DNA of 64,000 nucleotides from Cristatella mucedo (GCA_009760855.2 WPIO01000021.1:5171501-5235500); one strand, 5' to 3'. Counted from the first letter of the stretch, positions 20,112 through 32,569 are shown. Numbers and translations: made by a program. Notes: generated by a model not told the origin, from the sequence alone.

Positions 20112-23100
20112 TATATCAATATTACAAATTTTACAATGACCTGGATTTGTTCCATTGCTTAATGCTTCTGCAATCTTGTAATGATCCTATGCGTAACTAC
20201 AGCAACCACAGTCTAGCCAATATCTTTTTGATTCGAATGCTGATAGTGCTCTTTTCTAAAGTTTCTTTGTAAGAATATTATGTTTAACTTGTGTCATACG
20301 ATAGAAATCTCTATCAAGAGTTTCATCAAAAGCAACAGTATTAGCATTATTGATATAAATATCATGTGCAGTAGATAGACATTGACTATATTCCTTATGA
20401 GTTACCTTTGAATTCTTAATTACTTCTTTTGCAACACCCTTTGCTTTCATAATTGGTTTAGTAGAAGCAGCAGAATATAGTTTTGGTCTTAAAGCAATGA
20501 ATTCATCAATCTTTGCACCATCCATTTCATCCTTGAATTTACCAAACTCGTCTTTATGAAACCAATCCTTAAAATCAAACATCTCTTTATCAAAGTTTTC
20601 ACTTTTAATATCAACAACTAGTGAATCAGTGTCAGTATATAATAAACTTAATCTATCATTAAACTTAGCTTTCAATGTATCAGAGTAAAATCTTTGCATA
20701 TGTAATTTTGATAAATCAGGTATGGCAACACCTATAAACATTGGTTTATTTAGAAGCGTAGTCTTCTCCGAGTGTTCAAAACCAACTAGTGTTTTATCAA
20801 AGCATCTAATTTCTTTAAGTCTTGGATCTCTCATTAATTTGTGATACAATGAATCATTCTGATCTGTTCCAGTATTTACTAATCTAACACATGTTCTGTT
20901 TTGTGCATTCTCTCATATCTTTCCAAAGATTTGACACATAAAAACTTTGCATAGATTTCTTTTGAAACCATCACCTTTACGTTCAAATTCAATCTTTTTA
21001 GCTGCACATATATCAATGAATGGTTTTTCCCAAGGTTCTTGATTAAACTTATATATTTTATGTATTTTAGTTGGTATCAATCCTTTACTAACAACAAATT
21101 GAAAGTATCTGTAGTGTGTTAGATAATTAGTTTTTATTATTAAAATCACAAATCAACTTTGGTACAGTACTTGGTCCTGATGGAAAAACTTTTTTGGTTC
21201 ATTTTGAAAACTCAGAATTATCAACAACTCTACTTTCAGGACAAAGAGGATGATCATTATGCAAATCATGTAGTTTCTTTGGATACTCTAAATCACATAA
21301 GACAAATATCCCAGTATTACCATCTTCAGATAATGACATTATTTTTTCAAGTGGCCAATTACTTAAATCATCTTCAATAGGTTCTGTAATAGGTAAGTGC
21401 CACATCATAACTGTTGGATGTAAACTTGTTGCATCCCAGTACATAATATGATTAGTAGTACTAGCCTTACAAATTCTTTTACTGACTTGACAGACTCAAC
21501 CTCTTATTGATTCTTTAAACTGTTGATACAATTGTAAGTCTCCTTCCTTATTACCTAATAGATTTATAGTACATTTGGTGTAAAAAAAAGTACAAGACCA
21601 TGCATAATGTGGTGCTGATAGATAGTGAGCAGGATCCAACTTAAACAATTCAATAAAACTATTTGTGTATGCTTCGTAGCAATCAGCAAGAAGTGTAACG
21701 TCTGCATATAGATAAATATCATGATAATCACCTAAATCTTTCATGTTAAAAGTTTAAATACATTTAATACGTGTTCATATTCTTCAGTACTAATACCTTT
21801 ATCAAAAGTAAGTTTACTTTTGAATGCTTTGATATCTGGAATCTTAGTCTCATTGAATCTATCAAAAGAGTCCATGTGCTCATAAGGATAAATACCTTTC
21901 CTTGTTATCCAATCTTTAAGAATTTTAACATCAATATCTGGATATAATCTTTTAAAGACATCAATTGTAACATCAAAATTTGAATTTGCTTTCTTCAATG
22001 AAGTAACAATGTCACTTAAGCCGCCAATCATAAAATTAATAGAATCTTTAAACTCAAAGTTATCAAATGACATTGACATATAATTTTCCATATTATGAGC
22101 AACAGGTTTACAATTAAGACTAAATGTTGACATTCCTTTTACAATCAAATGAGAGTCATATCATTTCAAATTGTGAATAAAGATAGAAAGTTTCCAACTA
22201 CTTTTTTTTTAAATCTAACGAGTGAATTACAAAACTTACGTGCTGCTCCTCTAAATTTACCATTAAAATGACAGTGATCTCTTGATTTTAGATTTATCCT
22301 CTAAATTTACCATTAAAATGACAGTGATCTCTTGATTTTAGATTTACCCTTTCTTCAACATCAAATTCACCACTGCTTATCCAACAATTAGTGGAATCAT
22401 TACATTGTTTACAAATGTCAGAATAAAAAATAATAGGTGATGCAGTGTGATCTAGTAGCTTATCTTCCAACTCATCTGAAACATTCATTATAAATTCTAA
22501 AAGCAACTCAACCCAATCGTTACCTCTGTTTAAAAATATACATGGTCTTCCTCCGTTTATATCATCATCTATTAGTATTTTTCCATTAATATCAAGAATA
22601 ATTGCACACAAATCACATGGAACTTGTAACATATTAGTACATGAATCACTACATTTACCTGTTGTTAATTTACTATTCCAATAATTTGGATTTATATTAG
22701 TAGATATCGTACTTTCATAGCAAACATCACATGTTTTAACATTCAAACTCTCAAAATCTGCATAACAAACATATGGATTTTTAATTAATTTTGGTGATCA
22801 CTAAAATTCAAAAGCGTAGTATCTTTTGTTGTTCCTGTTTTCTTATTTTCAATGATACCGGGCATTTTTAATTTAGAATAATTAGTGTTAAGACCTTTAC
22901 ATAAAACTAAATGTTCCTTAAAATCTGCATATGAAAAGAATTTATACCATACACCTATGACAATAAAATTTTGATCCACCTGTATTAGGTGTTCTACAGA
23001 GACCACTAAAATTCTTTATCAATACATAATGACTTTTTCAGATTTAGTTATCAATAAAAGATTAATATGCCTATCTGGAATCTCTCATTTTCTTGATACA

Positions 23101-23640
23101 ATTTTTAGTGGATATACACCTGATTTGTCATTTTATTCATAAACATGTATACTAACATTAAATAGTTTACCTAGTTTTTATTATCAATTACTTATAAAGG
23201 CCATTCAAATTGAGATAATGGCTCATTTAGTTCTTGATAATTATTTCTTAATATACTAATCAAATCAATGTGTCTTTCTGGGTGTACATTTAAAGGATTT
23301 ATAAATCTTATTATACACCATAAAGCACAATATTTATCTTCATTCTTTATATTAATACAACAACGCATCTTTGCTAAACCAGTTGGTAATGGTAAATAAG
23401 ATGAACCTGCTCTAATAATATATTCTGTGACATTAATCTCAATCGCTTTACACCAATCAACCTCCAACCAGAACCAGGATTTTTATCAATAATCTTGTCT
23501 ATTGCTTCTTTTAAAGATTTCAATTGATCTGTAATAACACTAGTATAATCAGATCTTTTAACAACTGCAACTAAATTAGAACCGGTTACAACACTATGGC
23601 TATGTGTATCAGTTTGATCATGATATGTGTGTACTGATAT
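20112..23640 (-). pseudogene. Protein-primed family B DNA polymerase, decayed
   Basis: Order on the - strand: an N-terminal region with RAGSSYLPLPTGLAKM and INIKNEDKYCALWCIIR (23,192-23,467); a Cys/His segment with CDVCYEST, CDLCAI and RDHCHFNGKFRG, like the endonuclease-VII-type module found in such proteins (22,294-22,746); an exonuclease/linker part with YHDIYLYADVTLLADCYEAY (21,496-21,744); Pol motif A, YWDATSLHPTVM (21,199-21,444); and motif C, YTDTDSLVVDI, with KAKGVAKEVIKNSKVT (20,256-20,849). Both catalytic Asp motifs are present. Breaks: several frameshifts, a 50 bp tandem duplication at 22,248-22,347, a TGA near 22,161 and a TAG at 20,256-20,258, past which polymerase-like tail sequence continues. 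A functional product is very unlikely. Known role of the family: replication of linear genomes from a terminal protein primer. Confidence 0.88.
22248..22347 (-). repeat. 50 bp tandem duplication in the polymerase pseudogene
   Basis: The unit at 22248-22297 is repeated with one change at 22298-22347. It covers the DHCHFNGKFRG segment. Because 50 is not a multiple of three, it shifts the frame. Confidence 0.95.
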
Positions 23641-23675
23641 TTTTGTTTGTTATTTAAATGAAGAAAATCTAGTAG

Positions 23676-23921
23676 TTACTTTTTTAATACAATGTTATAA
23701 CTTAGTATTATACTATTAAAGAAATCATCAATTTCTGTAGCAGAATAATCTCTTCCTTTAAGAACATATTTCTCATGTCTTCCACTTGCTCCTGTAGATT
23801 CCAATTTAAACTTACGAATTTTAGAAACAAGACTTTTACTTGGAGTTATATCATCAATATTCATTAGTCTCCTTGCTTCAGCGTGAAACGGGTTTCCCTT
23901 TTGAGGAATTTTTCAATACAT
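23676..23921 (-). pseudogene. Small basic ORF at the 5' end of the AT-rich element
   Basis: An open frame of 62 aa from the ATG at 23,864 (SLVSKIRKFKLES, GRHEKYVLKGRDYS). The same frame continues upstream through KIPQKGNPFHAEARRL to another ATG at about 23,921, interrupted by a single TGA at codon 3. So the original start was probably the upstream one and the gene is damaged. A TATATA-type sequence lies just upstream. It is followed by the polymerase gene. Not recognised. Confidence 0.5.
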
Positions 23922-23990
23922 CTATATAAAGAAAATAAATTTTGTTTAATATATAAAATAATAAGACAAAAGATTTAATGTTGGAGGAAA

Positions 23991-24409
23991 AGATCCGTTC
24001 CCAGATCATTTTCATTTTGAAAACTGCGAATGCAAACGATAGTGAGCATGAGTAGTTGAAAAAATGGAAATGTCTGCGAAGGGTACTTTTCTTACAAAAG
24101 CACTTGAGGGAGATCGGTCAGGGTGATTTTAAATAATGCTGCAAAGAAGAGAGGTTTTAATCGCGGCTCACTCCGATATTAGGCACCACTCTTCGTATTT
24201 TCATGCATAATTCATAGTCCTTAGCCACAGTGATCGCATCTAAGAAAGCACGTGAACGAAGATTACGAAACGATAATAGGTATCCCCATACATTGCCAAT
24301 TAGCCGATTACTAGAAACCCACAAATTTAACGTGGCAGCCTGCCTAGGGGAGATCACCCAATCTAAAGCACTGAGCGTGTAGGTGGTCCATAGGCACATA
24401 CTTTATTAG
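23991..24409. other. Unrecognised between AT-rich element and LINE
   Basis: The right flank of the AT-rich element. A - strand frame of 80 aa (24,157-24,399) has no recognisable domain. Confidence 0.35.
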
Positions 24410-25640
24410 GAAGGCTAAACAACAAAAAGATAAGCTCTAAACAGGTCTTAGATATATCGTTTTTCGTCTGCAATGTTCACAAGAACTTAAATTTTTGGAA
24501 GTTGCTTAAGTTATCTCGGACTGGTTTTGCTTTCTTAATTACTTACATGACCGGCCGTTTTGAAAGGTGCATGGACATGACCTGAAGCTAATTAGATATT
24601 TTTGATGTTGGTTATGCATGAAAACGGCAGCTATATGTATCACAGAAGCGACGAATGGAAATTTGGTAGAGGAGAATAGTCTCCTATTATGTCTACATGA
24701 ACTTCTGGCAGAAGTGACTCGCGCCTTCATTGATTTTAGACTGTAGGTAGCGGTTAGAGGTGCAGACCGGAATTGAGGGGCTTTCTTTTTGGTGGTTATT
24801 GAGGGAAAGAAGCACGCAAGTGCTACTTTTGGTGCCGAGTCTCTGATATTCTCGGTCTTCCCGACAGAGAAGCCAGAGAAGCAATCAGCTACGTCACCAC
24901 TAGGATCACTAGGTAAAGAGCTAACCAGGGAGTGGTAAAAAACATAGTTGACAATATGCATCAGCATATTTGAATTATGCATTTAAAAAAAATCATTGTG
25001 TTTTTACAAAAGCTAGTCTTTGCCTTTACCATGATAGATTGGTATGATGTACAATATTCTTCGTGCGCCTTTCGGTGGACAATCTGACTTGTTCTTATAT
25101 ATTTTTCTCAAATATCTGTGGTTAACTATATAAACAGTCTGGGTGACGAGCGCAGTGTGCTTAGTAAGAGGTGGAAACTCGTCGAGAATGTCAGCTAGTG
25201 TCGTATTGTAGCATTTTACGAAAATTGAGAAGTCGGATAGGAGATAAAGCAGCAGGGGTGAAGCAGACATTCTCGAATGAACAGCATCGCTGTCAAGGGT
25301 AGTCAGGTTACATGATTTGCTGGTGATTGTTGGCATAGTGGAGGGCACACAATGTTGACTGAGTGAGATTCGCATACGGTCGGAGAGGTTGAATTTCGTA
25401 ATAATAGGTGACGATCGTATTTAGTTGTGGGATAGCGTTTGGTGGAGTGAGTGATCATAGATATCAGTAGGGCCCCACAAATGAGCCGAGAGAAAAATGA
25501 GTAAGGAAGTGCACGAAGTGCGGCGCTGAAGGCATCATATGCGTTTATCAGAATCCTATTTCAAATCAGACGATTAAAGATCATTTTCTTGCACGCAGAA
25601 TCAAAAAGAGGTCACAGACATGTGAGATAGTGCAAAAAAG
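24410..25640 (-). mobile_element. LINE fragment, endonuclease C-terminal to RT N-terminal part
   Basis: The - strand frame 25,013-25,375 matches the copy at 35,028-35,465 in order and content: a CVPS block, then ARISSLPLLFKSPSDLSS versus SRMSASPLLLYLLSDFSI, and ILADIVNELSPLT versus TLADILDEFPPLT. The stretch near 25,500-25,610 corresponds to the endonuclease GDFN region at 35.53 kb. The end near 24,480-24,540 matches 28,970-29,035. Many stops are present. Confidence 0.7.
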
Positions 25641-27593
25641 GTACTTTTGGTCGACACACTACTGCCAGTATAGGCAGCTTTTCTTTCGGATGAACTCCAA
25701 ATAAGAGGCTTTGAAAGGACAGCAAACGATTTGAAATGTAATGATAAATGTTCAATAACTACGTCTCAGCGACATTAGATTTATCTAGGATTATAAAAGA
25801 AGGGGAGGCCTATCTGAGTTGCCTCGTTTACAGTCAAGCAGTTAGCCAATTTCACCCAGGTCAAAGTTAATGCAAGCAGGTCGTGATCTTTGTTAGTGGT
25901 CATGTCATTTATTACCAGGGTTTATTGCATATTCACTGAGATTTAGGAAGACAGCCCTAATTTATGCCGCGGTAGTAATAACAGCCCTGATGACTACTAA
26001 GATAGAACGATTCACAGCATGGCTTGAGAGCGATCGCTCTCAGTGCTTGAGAAAATGCTGCGAACACCAGAGGCCAGAGGGTCTCTTTTCTCGGCCCCTG
26101 TCTAGGCTATGCAGTTTTGTTAAGGCATAATGTATGGACCTACACAAAAAGCGACAGAATCTAGGATAGCATCTGGCGACGGAAATGACACAATAATAGG
26201 CATGACCGATTAAATCCAATAGGCTGGCCACTAGCCGCCGGATAATCTAGAAATGCCACGGCGTACTAGAAGGTAACTCAGCACTAGGGCTTTTAAATGC
26301 CCATCGGCATATTATTTTTAACCCAGTGAGGTCAAATTGCAAACCGCAAAACCGTTTTAAACGCGTCTCAGCTATTTCGATTTTCATATTCGATGTTGGC
26401 GAGAACATTGATTTCCGCAATAGAACTTTGTAAAGACCAAGAAACTGTAGTAGCTCTTGGTGTTGGAAAGAGAAAAAAGTACTAATAAAAATAAAAGATT
26501 TGATTATAACCCCAAAAGAACACTATTTTCTCTGAGGCACTTCCAAATTTTGACAAAGAAGTATGTACGTTAGTTTGTGATAACAGGAAACATATAAGCT
26601 GCCGTAATCAAATAAAGGAAAATTAAAAAAAGGAACGAATTTTTTTAAATACGAGTTAGCGGTCCAGTTTTTCGTAATTGTCGGCAGGGTTTATCATTTC
26701 ATGGTAAACCTGAACATATAGTCTCCAGATGATTGGAGATTGGTCAGAGACGCACCTACATCATTTGAGTCAGAGAAGCAGGCGATACAATCGGAATACA
26801 GACTAGGAAGTATTTCAGAAATTAACTTCAATGAACGATGACAAATGGACCTCGTGGTGAATAGCGAAACCTGACGTCGACAAGCCGCTTGAGGGGAGCC
26901 AGTATATAGTTTTTATATTTTAATGTGAGAATAACAATCTCTATTTCAGGCGATTCCTTTTTTCAATGTACTTGACTATTGCTGGCTAAGCTAGTTACGC
27001 ACGTTTACAGACTTAAACCAAGCTGCATCTTGAAGCTCTGGCGGCACACATGATACGACACGGGAACACCGAGGGGGCTACAACCACTATGTATTCTGCT
27101 GGCACACGCAGAGCAACAATAACACGGCCGCTCACCACTCCTTCAATGTTCCAACTGCCCTCCCCATCCGCTCGCCCCATCCTGCCTGCCGCACTGCGTA
27201 TGGCACATGCTACATGACTGCCTCGCACCAGGGGCGAGCCTGGCCTGCTGTGCAGCGTCCAGGGCGACCCAAAGTGCCGTGGCTGAGCGCCGACACTATA
27301 TTTCACCGTGAAAGCTAGGTTTACGTTACTGGTTGTCCTCTGACAACGCTGAAGTCATGTCTTGCCACTTTTCAAGCGTCCAAAAGAATAGGAGAGAATA
27401 TTGTTTGTAAAATTTGATAAGCAAACCTAGAACCTAAGAGGATTTTATGCTACCTTTCAAAATTCCTTTGGAACTACGGTTTTTGGAGAAAAAAGAGTGC
27501 CTTCCTATTCTTTGCAAAATCATCACTGAGGTAGGAAGAACTGAAACAATTCTTGGCCATCACTGTCACACGTGACTCTGCAACAAGGAATGA
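25641..27593. other. Unrecognised, no supported gene
   Basis: No convincing ORF. A GC-richer patch at about 27,010-27,310 has a 97-codon - strand frame with no recognisable features. Parts may be old LINE. Confidence 0.4.
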
Positions 27594-29035
27594 CAATAAT
27601 AATAATAGTACGTTAGATATAGCACCCTCAGAGAACTTAATCTGTTTCTAGACGCTTTACAATTGCTTCAAAGGAAGCACATTTGAATAGTTACTAGTAG
27701 CATTCTCAATACACTACAACAAGAACATGATTAGAGGTGAATTGCATGGGGTATGCAAGCAAGTAAATGATAAATGGATACGTTTTTGGTTTCATTTTAC
27801 ATGTGGTCAAGTCAGGAAATTTCATGACGCAAGTGGGACGTGAGTTTCAGGCTTTAGGAGCATACAAACTGAAGTCACGGTCTGTAAAGGATTTGAGAAT
27901 AATATGAGGCAAAGTTAATCGATTAGATTCCGAAAAGTGGGAGGAACAATGCTTATCCTGTGAGGAAGTAGACCTGATAGGTGAACTGAGCAAAAGAATC
28001 ACGGAATCTAAAAACTAACAGATGAGCCTAGCTGCACAGAGGTTTGCACCAGCTGTAAGCACCTGCTTTCACAGGCCGACAGGCTAGTAAGCAGTGAGGT
28101 ACAGAAGTCGAGCCGGGATGTTACAAATGCGTGAACCAGTTTAGATTGTATATCTCTGTCTAAACAAGCCCGACCTTTAGCAATTCTATGTAACTAAAAG
28201 TAGGCAAACTCGATAATGGAGCTAATGTGGCCATCTAATAGATGGTCACTTTGGAACAGGACACATAGATTTCGTGCAAATTCAACAGGACTTATGCTGC
28301 CAGAGCCGATTGTGAGCGTTAATCTTTAAAATTTGTGAATCACACTCGGCTTACTTATAAATAGTAAGTTTGTTTTATCATCATTCAATTTAAAAAGATT
28401 TACTGTTATCTATGTGCGGACGGTAGCTATACATGTAGCAAGGGTGTATAGAGAATTCGACATGCCGGAGGAGTGGAGGGATCAAAGCCAAGGTACAGCT
28501 GAATGTCATCTGTGTAGAAGTGAAAGCCTTGATTTTTGCCTGGCAAAAACATCGGCTAGATTGAGAGTATAATCCATGAAATGAACGGAACCAAGCACAG
28601 AGCCCTGAGGTACCCCATATTTCAGAGGTTTCCCGGATGATCTTCGTCTATTCAGATCAATACCTTGGAGTCTCCCACTGAAATAGGACGTGAACCGCTG
28701 CAGTGCAGTGCAAGTGATGCCTAGGCGAGATGAGAGGCGCTCATAAAGGTCTTGGTGATCGATAGTATCACAAACTGTTGAAGTATTGAGCAAAATAAGC
28801 AGATACTCTACTTAAATATGCATTCCTAAGTAGATCGTCAAACATCAAATGCGACCCTGACTTTGTATAGTAATGAGCTCTCAAATCAGATTGGAACTTA
28901 CTAGCGAGGTTTGAAATTTCAGAATATGTGTTCAGCGATTGCCATGACTTGTTCCAGTATTAATTTTTGGAACATTATAAGATAGACTGGACAGAAGTTG
29001 CTTGAGTTCTCTTGCTCTAGTTTTGCTTTCTTATA
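27594..29035 (-). mobile_element. LINE family I copy, 3' half, split by a later insertion
   Basis: The tail is AAT repeats (27,594-27,608), then the complement of the family I end. On the - strand, 28,506-28,793 encodes an RT palm piece: DTIDHQDLYERLSSRLGI and YGVPQGSVLGSVHF. Its homologue at 24.48 kb shows that the LINE would continue where this copy is interrupted. The continuation resumes at about 30,380. Confidence 0.8.
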
Positions 29036-29325
29036 TTGGACACATCTATATATGGTATAGTATAATTATTACAAATTATATATAATTTATTATATAACGA
29101 TAGTATTACACATAAATATAATACAATAGAATATATTGTAAATTATTATATTATATTATACTTATTATACTATATTAGTATTACATATAAACTGTAGTAT
29201 TATATTAATGTTAATATTAAAAATGAAATATCATATTATATTATAATTTTTTATAGTTCGTTGTACTACATTGTATTAATGTACCATGTTACATTTTATT
29301 ATATTATAGTGTAATATATTGAGTA
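29036..29325. repeat. AT-rich low-complexity stretch
   Basis: Irregular TA/TTA/ATA-rich sequence with no coding signal, directly before the terminal-inverted-repeat element and inside the interruption of the LINE. Confidence 0.8.
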
Positions 29326-29446
29326 TAGTCCTGACTGGGGTTCGGACATTTCCCCGCCTGGATGTCCCCCCCCGACATTTTCCCCCTGGACGTTTCCTGC
29401 GGACATTTCCAACTGGGGTAGGACATTTCCTCCCTCGGGTACATGG

Positions 29447-29592
29447 ATTGGGTTTAGGTTTTAGGGTCTAGTGTTTAGTGTTTAAGGGTTTAGGGTTTAT
29501 GGTTTTTCGGGTTTGGGGTTTAGGGTTTAGTGTTTAGCGTTTAGGGTTTTTAGGGTTTAGTGCTTAGGGTTTAGGTTTTAGGGTTTAGGGCG
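29447..29592 (+). repeat. Degenerate TTTAGGG-like array
   Basis: About twenty imperfect units of GGGTTTA with variants such as GTGTTTA and GCTTAGG. The unit resembles the TTTAGGG telomere repeat rather than the usual animal TTAGGG. Its irregularity and position inside a transposon-like unit argue against a true telomere. Confidence 0.85.
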
Positions 29593-29959
29593 GGCTGAGC
29601 CTCGGCCGCCTAAATCCACCATTGCTCGTATTCCGCGCTTTTATTAGTGTGCATTAGGGCGTAACTAGATCTCTTGAGCTCGAGCTATACTTAGTATACC
29701 TCTGAGGCTTAGTGCTCATTTGCAGGTTCGGGCAGCATGCCGTAGCGCGCGCCCGCTTTAATGGGTACGAACAAGTGCCTGGCGGCGGCGAGCGGGACCA
29801 AACTCCCGCTGGACCGAACAGTCAAGCTTGCTGCTGGCGCAGCCGCTGTAACCGCCGATGCCGCTCGCTCCATTTGAAGTCATCGTTCCAATCCACCAAT
29901 CTGAGTTGATTTTATTTTATTAGAGCGTGAACTTCATTTGATCATGTATATACACACCT

Positions 29960-30232
29960 AATTAGGACAGCATTTAGTGGGTCCCTGTGATTCGTCCTTC
30001 ACGTGCTTATGCGTGCTGACACTGTGCATTCGGCCACTAACCACATTTGCATGCTGAACCTGTGCATGTCACCCCTAACCATGTTATTCATTTTGTTTGT
30101 TTATCAAGCATGATATTACTCACCATTCAATTACATTTCCCTTTGCAGCAAATGTAAAGCGCCTAGAGAGAGATTGAGTTCTCTGAGGGCGCTTAATCAA
30201 GTGCACTATTATTATTATTATTATTATTATTA
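29960..30232 (+). mobile_element. LINE family I 3' end
   Basis: Starts at 'attaggacagcatttagtggg' and runs through the 3' UTR to the hairpin end and (ATT)8-like tail. It is nested within the inverted-repeat element. Confidence 0.9.
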
Positions 30233-30376
30233 CATATCTGTATTCTTAGTTATATATTCATCAGCATGGGGAAAATGTCCTACGGGGGAATGTCCCGGGG
30301 ATGTCTCAGGGTCCACCGGGGGGGGGGACATTTGGGGGAACCTCCAGGGGGAAATGTCCTACAACCGGCCTGACTA

Positions 30377-31000
30377 CAAACTTTTTGAAAAGTACTAAGA
30401 CATGCCCTGAGGTTAATGACATATTTATGATGTTAGTTATACATGGCAGCAGCAGATCAATGCATCTTAGAAGCAGGACAGTGGAAATAGGGTCCAGAGG
30501 ACTGGTTGTCTTCTTTGATTGAGAGTGCAATGGTGAAGGCTGCGAAATATGCCAATCGTGAACTGAAAAGCAGCATCGTCATCGATCTTTTTGAGCAGCT
30601 GTAGAAGGACAGCACGTGGAGCACTTAAACCGTACGTGACGCTGGCATTCTCGAACGATGAACTTTGAAATGTAGTTTTTCTTTCCATGCTACCATTTTG
30701 GTGCTGCATCTTCAGGAACATTGACGGCGTTCTGACACTTCTGCAGCATCCGAAGATGTGCCCTGAAGATGTTTCTTGTGACCTCCACTCTCTTTACGTG
30801 GAGTTGTCAAAACTTCAGGAAGAACCATGCCAAGAGTTACTATTATACGCCAAAAGGAGATGAGACTTGTGGGAAGTTGCAGTTAAACAAAGAATTTGCC
30901 GAAGGACACATGTGCCTGGACAGCTCTTCCAAAGTTTTGGGCTTACGGCAGTGGGGGATATTTCAAGAATCACGAACGACAGCATAGACTATCCCCGACA
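30377..31000 (-). mobile_element. Continuation of the split LINE
   Basis: The first 250 bp match 24,545-24,800 block for block ('gaaa.gt', 'gacat..cctga', 'gatgtt.gttat.catg'), so this is the upstream part of the LINE at 27.6-29.0 kb. Beyond about 30,700 the match fades. Confidence 0.55.
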
Positions 31001-31794
31001 AGAAATTGCAACTAGGTTTTTCCGGATCACATAACTTGATTCAAAATATGATTTCTTATTGGAAGTCAAGCGATTTTTTAAGGCGCTTGACCAAATCAAA
31101 CTCCGCCAGCAATGTCTATATCTGGAGGCTTCTATTTTTCACACTGTAAAATGCTTCTTACCACACGAAACGACTCGGCATTAAAGGTACTACAATAACT
31201 CATTTCTTTTTATCTCAGTTACGAAGAAGTGTCTCCTAGTTTGAGAGTTGCCATGCAATTTTTTTTATCGCCATAGCAGAAGATAATCTTGTCTTATTTG
31301 AGAGTATCAATGGCGTAAGGTCGGCTTTTCGATTCGGCCTAGTTAAGCATATAGAAAGAAACACTGAAACATATTTACTTTTAAACTATATCAGACCAGT
31401 TTTCCATGTTCATGGCAAATTCACCTATTTTAAAGATGTGAGAGCTACCTAGTAACTGCAATTCACTTAATGAAACGTTCTCGACTCGATATGCCTGCTA
31501 GTGTGTGGTTTTTGCATTTCTCCTGTCGTGGAGCTCGTTTGCAGTAATTTTGAAAATACAAGGGGCACCATTTTTAGTTTTGCCCTAGGGTGCCTAAATA
31601 TTTCAATACGCCTCTGAATGTACCCGTATTAATTTATCCGTATTAAATAATGTGAATTATTGCGTACCTGTTTTAAATGCCACCCAAAAAAGCTTAACCG
31701 CTTGACATAATAAGCTTGTTAGGCTGATTTAATTACAATTTTCAAGAAGTGAAGCATTTCAAATGGAGTGAACGGAATAGAATATGACCCAGTC

Positions 31795-31797
<3 letters not shown>
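31001..31797. other. Unrecognised; one repeat-like segment
   Basis: The segment at about 31,540-31,615 resembles 34,475-34,545 ('gaaaatacaa', 'cctaaatatttca'). No gene seen. Confidence 0.4.

Positions 31798-31888
<91 letters not shown>
31798..31888. repeat. (GA)n microsatellite
   Basis: Pure GA run of about 90 bp, without the interruptions seen in the tract at 3.8-4.2 kb. Confidence 0.97.
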
Positions 31889-31889
<1 letters not shown>

Positions 31890-32569
31890 GATTGCAATTA
31901 TGATAACGGATTTTCCTCCAAATCTCAAGCTTGTGATATGAACGAGGAAGATGAAGAGGCCAGTATCACCATTCCTGAGGCAGAGGACGGTGATAGTGAC
32001 GTGGCCTATGCACGGTAAAATACGGCAATGTAACCTGATTAGAAATGATCTAACTCATAATTCTTTTAATTGCACCGTGTACTCTGTGAAGCAAAACCTG
32101 GACATTTTCCGAATGCAGAAAGAATCGATCCTTTTACTTTTAGATTTCAAGAATACCTAACAATAGCTTTTGCTGATTTCCCTCAAACTGCTTAGGCTCT
32201 ATTCATAAAATTTTCTGAGACCTCATATCAATGCAATATCAGACCATGCTGTAAGACTCATTCAAACGATTTATTCACACATCGAGCAATAATGCTAAGA
32301 AAACAAAAAGTCGCTTATGGGCAACTGCTACGCGTGTAAGTACGTTAAAAATGCTAGCCTTGGCAGTGCGTTTAAAACCACGATTAACCATTGTGCACTA
32401 ATAAATGCTAACGTAATCATGAATCTTGCGGACTACTTAACTATCAGTAATGCAATGCAGATTAAGGTAATTATTAAGTAACTACGTTGGCACCTATAAC
32501 AAATGTACTTTACAAGCCAATAAGTTGCCTTACCCTAGCATTGCGTCCGAATGAGCTCACTTGCACAAA

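Larger units (their letters stand above)
18836..23990 (-). mobile_element. AT-rich virus-like insertion with protein-primed family B polymerase
   Basis: Base composition changes sharply to AT-rich at about 18.8 kb and back at about 24.0 kb. All recognisable coding lies on the - strand in the order: small ORF, long polymerase pseudogene, small basic ORF, acidic ORF, helical ORF, Cys-containing ORF. Gaps are of tens to about 150 bp, with AATAAA between genes, a compact layout like a DNA virus or large transposon. Polymerases of this type occur in Polintons/Mavericks, adintoviruses, some small DNA viruses and linear plasmids. No integrase, packaging ATPase, protease or capsid gene is seen here, and I found no terminal inverted repeats. 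Either it is a fragment, or it is a smaller element type. Frameshifts and stops show it is an old, inactive copy. Confidence 0.75.
29326..30376. mobile_element. Terminal-inverted-repeat element with GGACATTTCC repeats
   Basis: The left end begins TAGTCCTGACTGGGGTTC and then GGACATTTCCCC repeats. The reverse complement of the right end begins TAGTCAGGCCGGTTGTA and then GGACATTTCCCC. Both ends hold several more GACATTTCC copies, so the termini are subrepeated inverted repeats of about 100-130 bp. No transposase ORF, so it would be non-autonomous. It interrupts a LINE and contains a LINE 3' end of its own. A target-site duplication was not clear. Confidence 0.65.

Noticed and set aside
18836-23990. 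Mitochondrial DNA insertion as the source of the AT-rich island
   Set aside because: No mitochondrial gene or rRNA/tRNA is seen. The coding content is a protein-primed polymerase with virus-like small ORFs.
29447-29592. A genuine telomere or chromosome end
   Set aside because: The TTTAGGG-like units are irregular, internal, and enclosed by inverted repeats of a transposon-like element.
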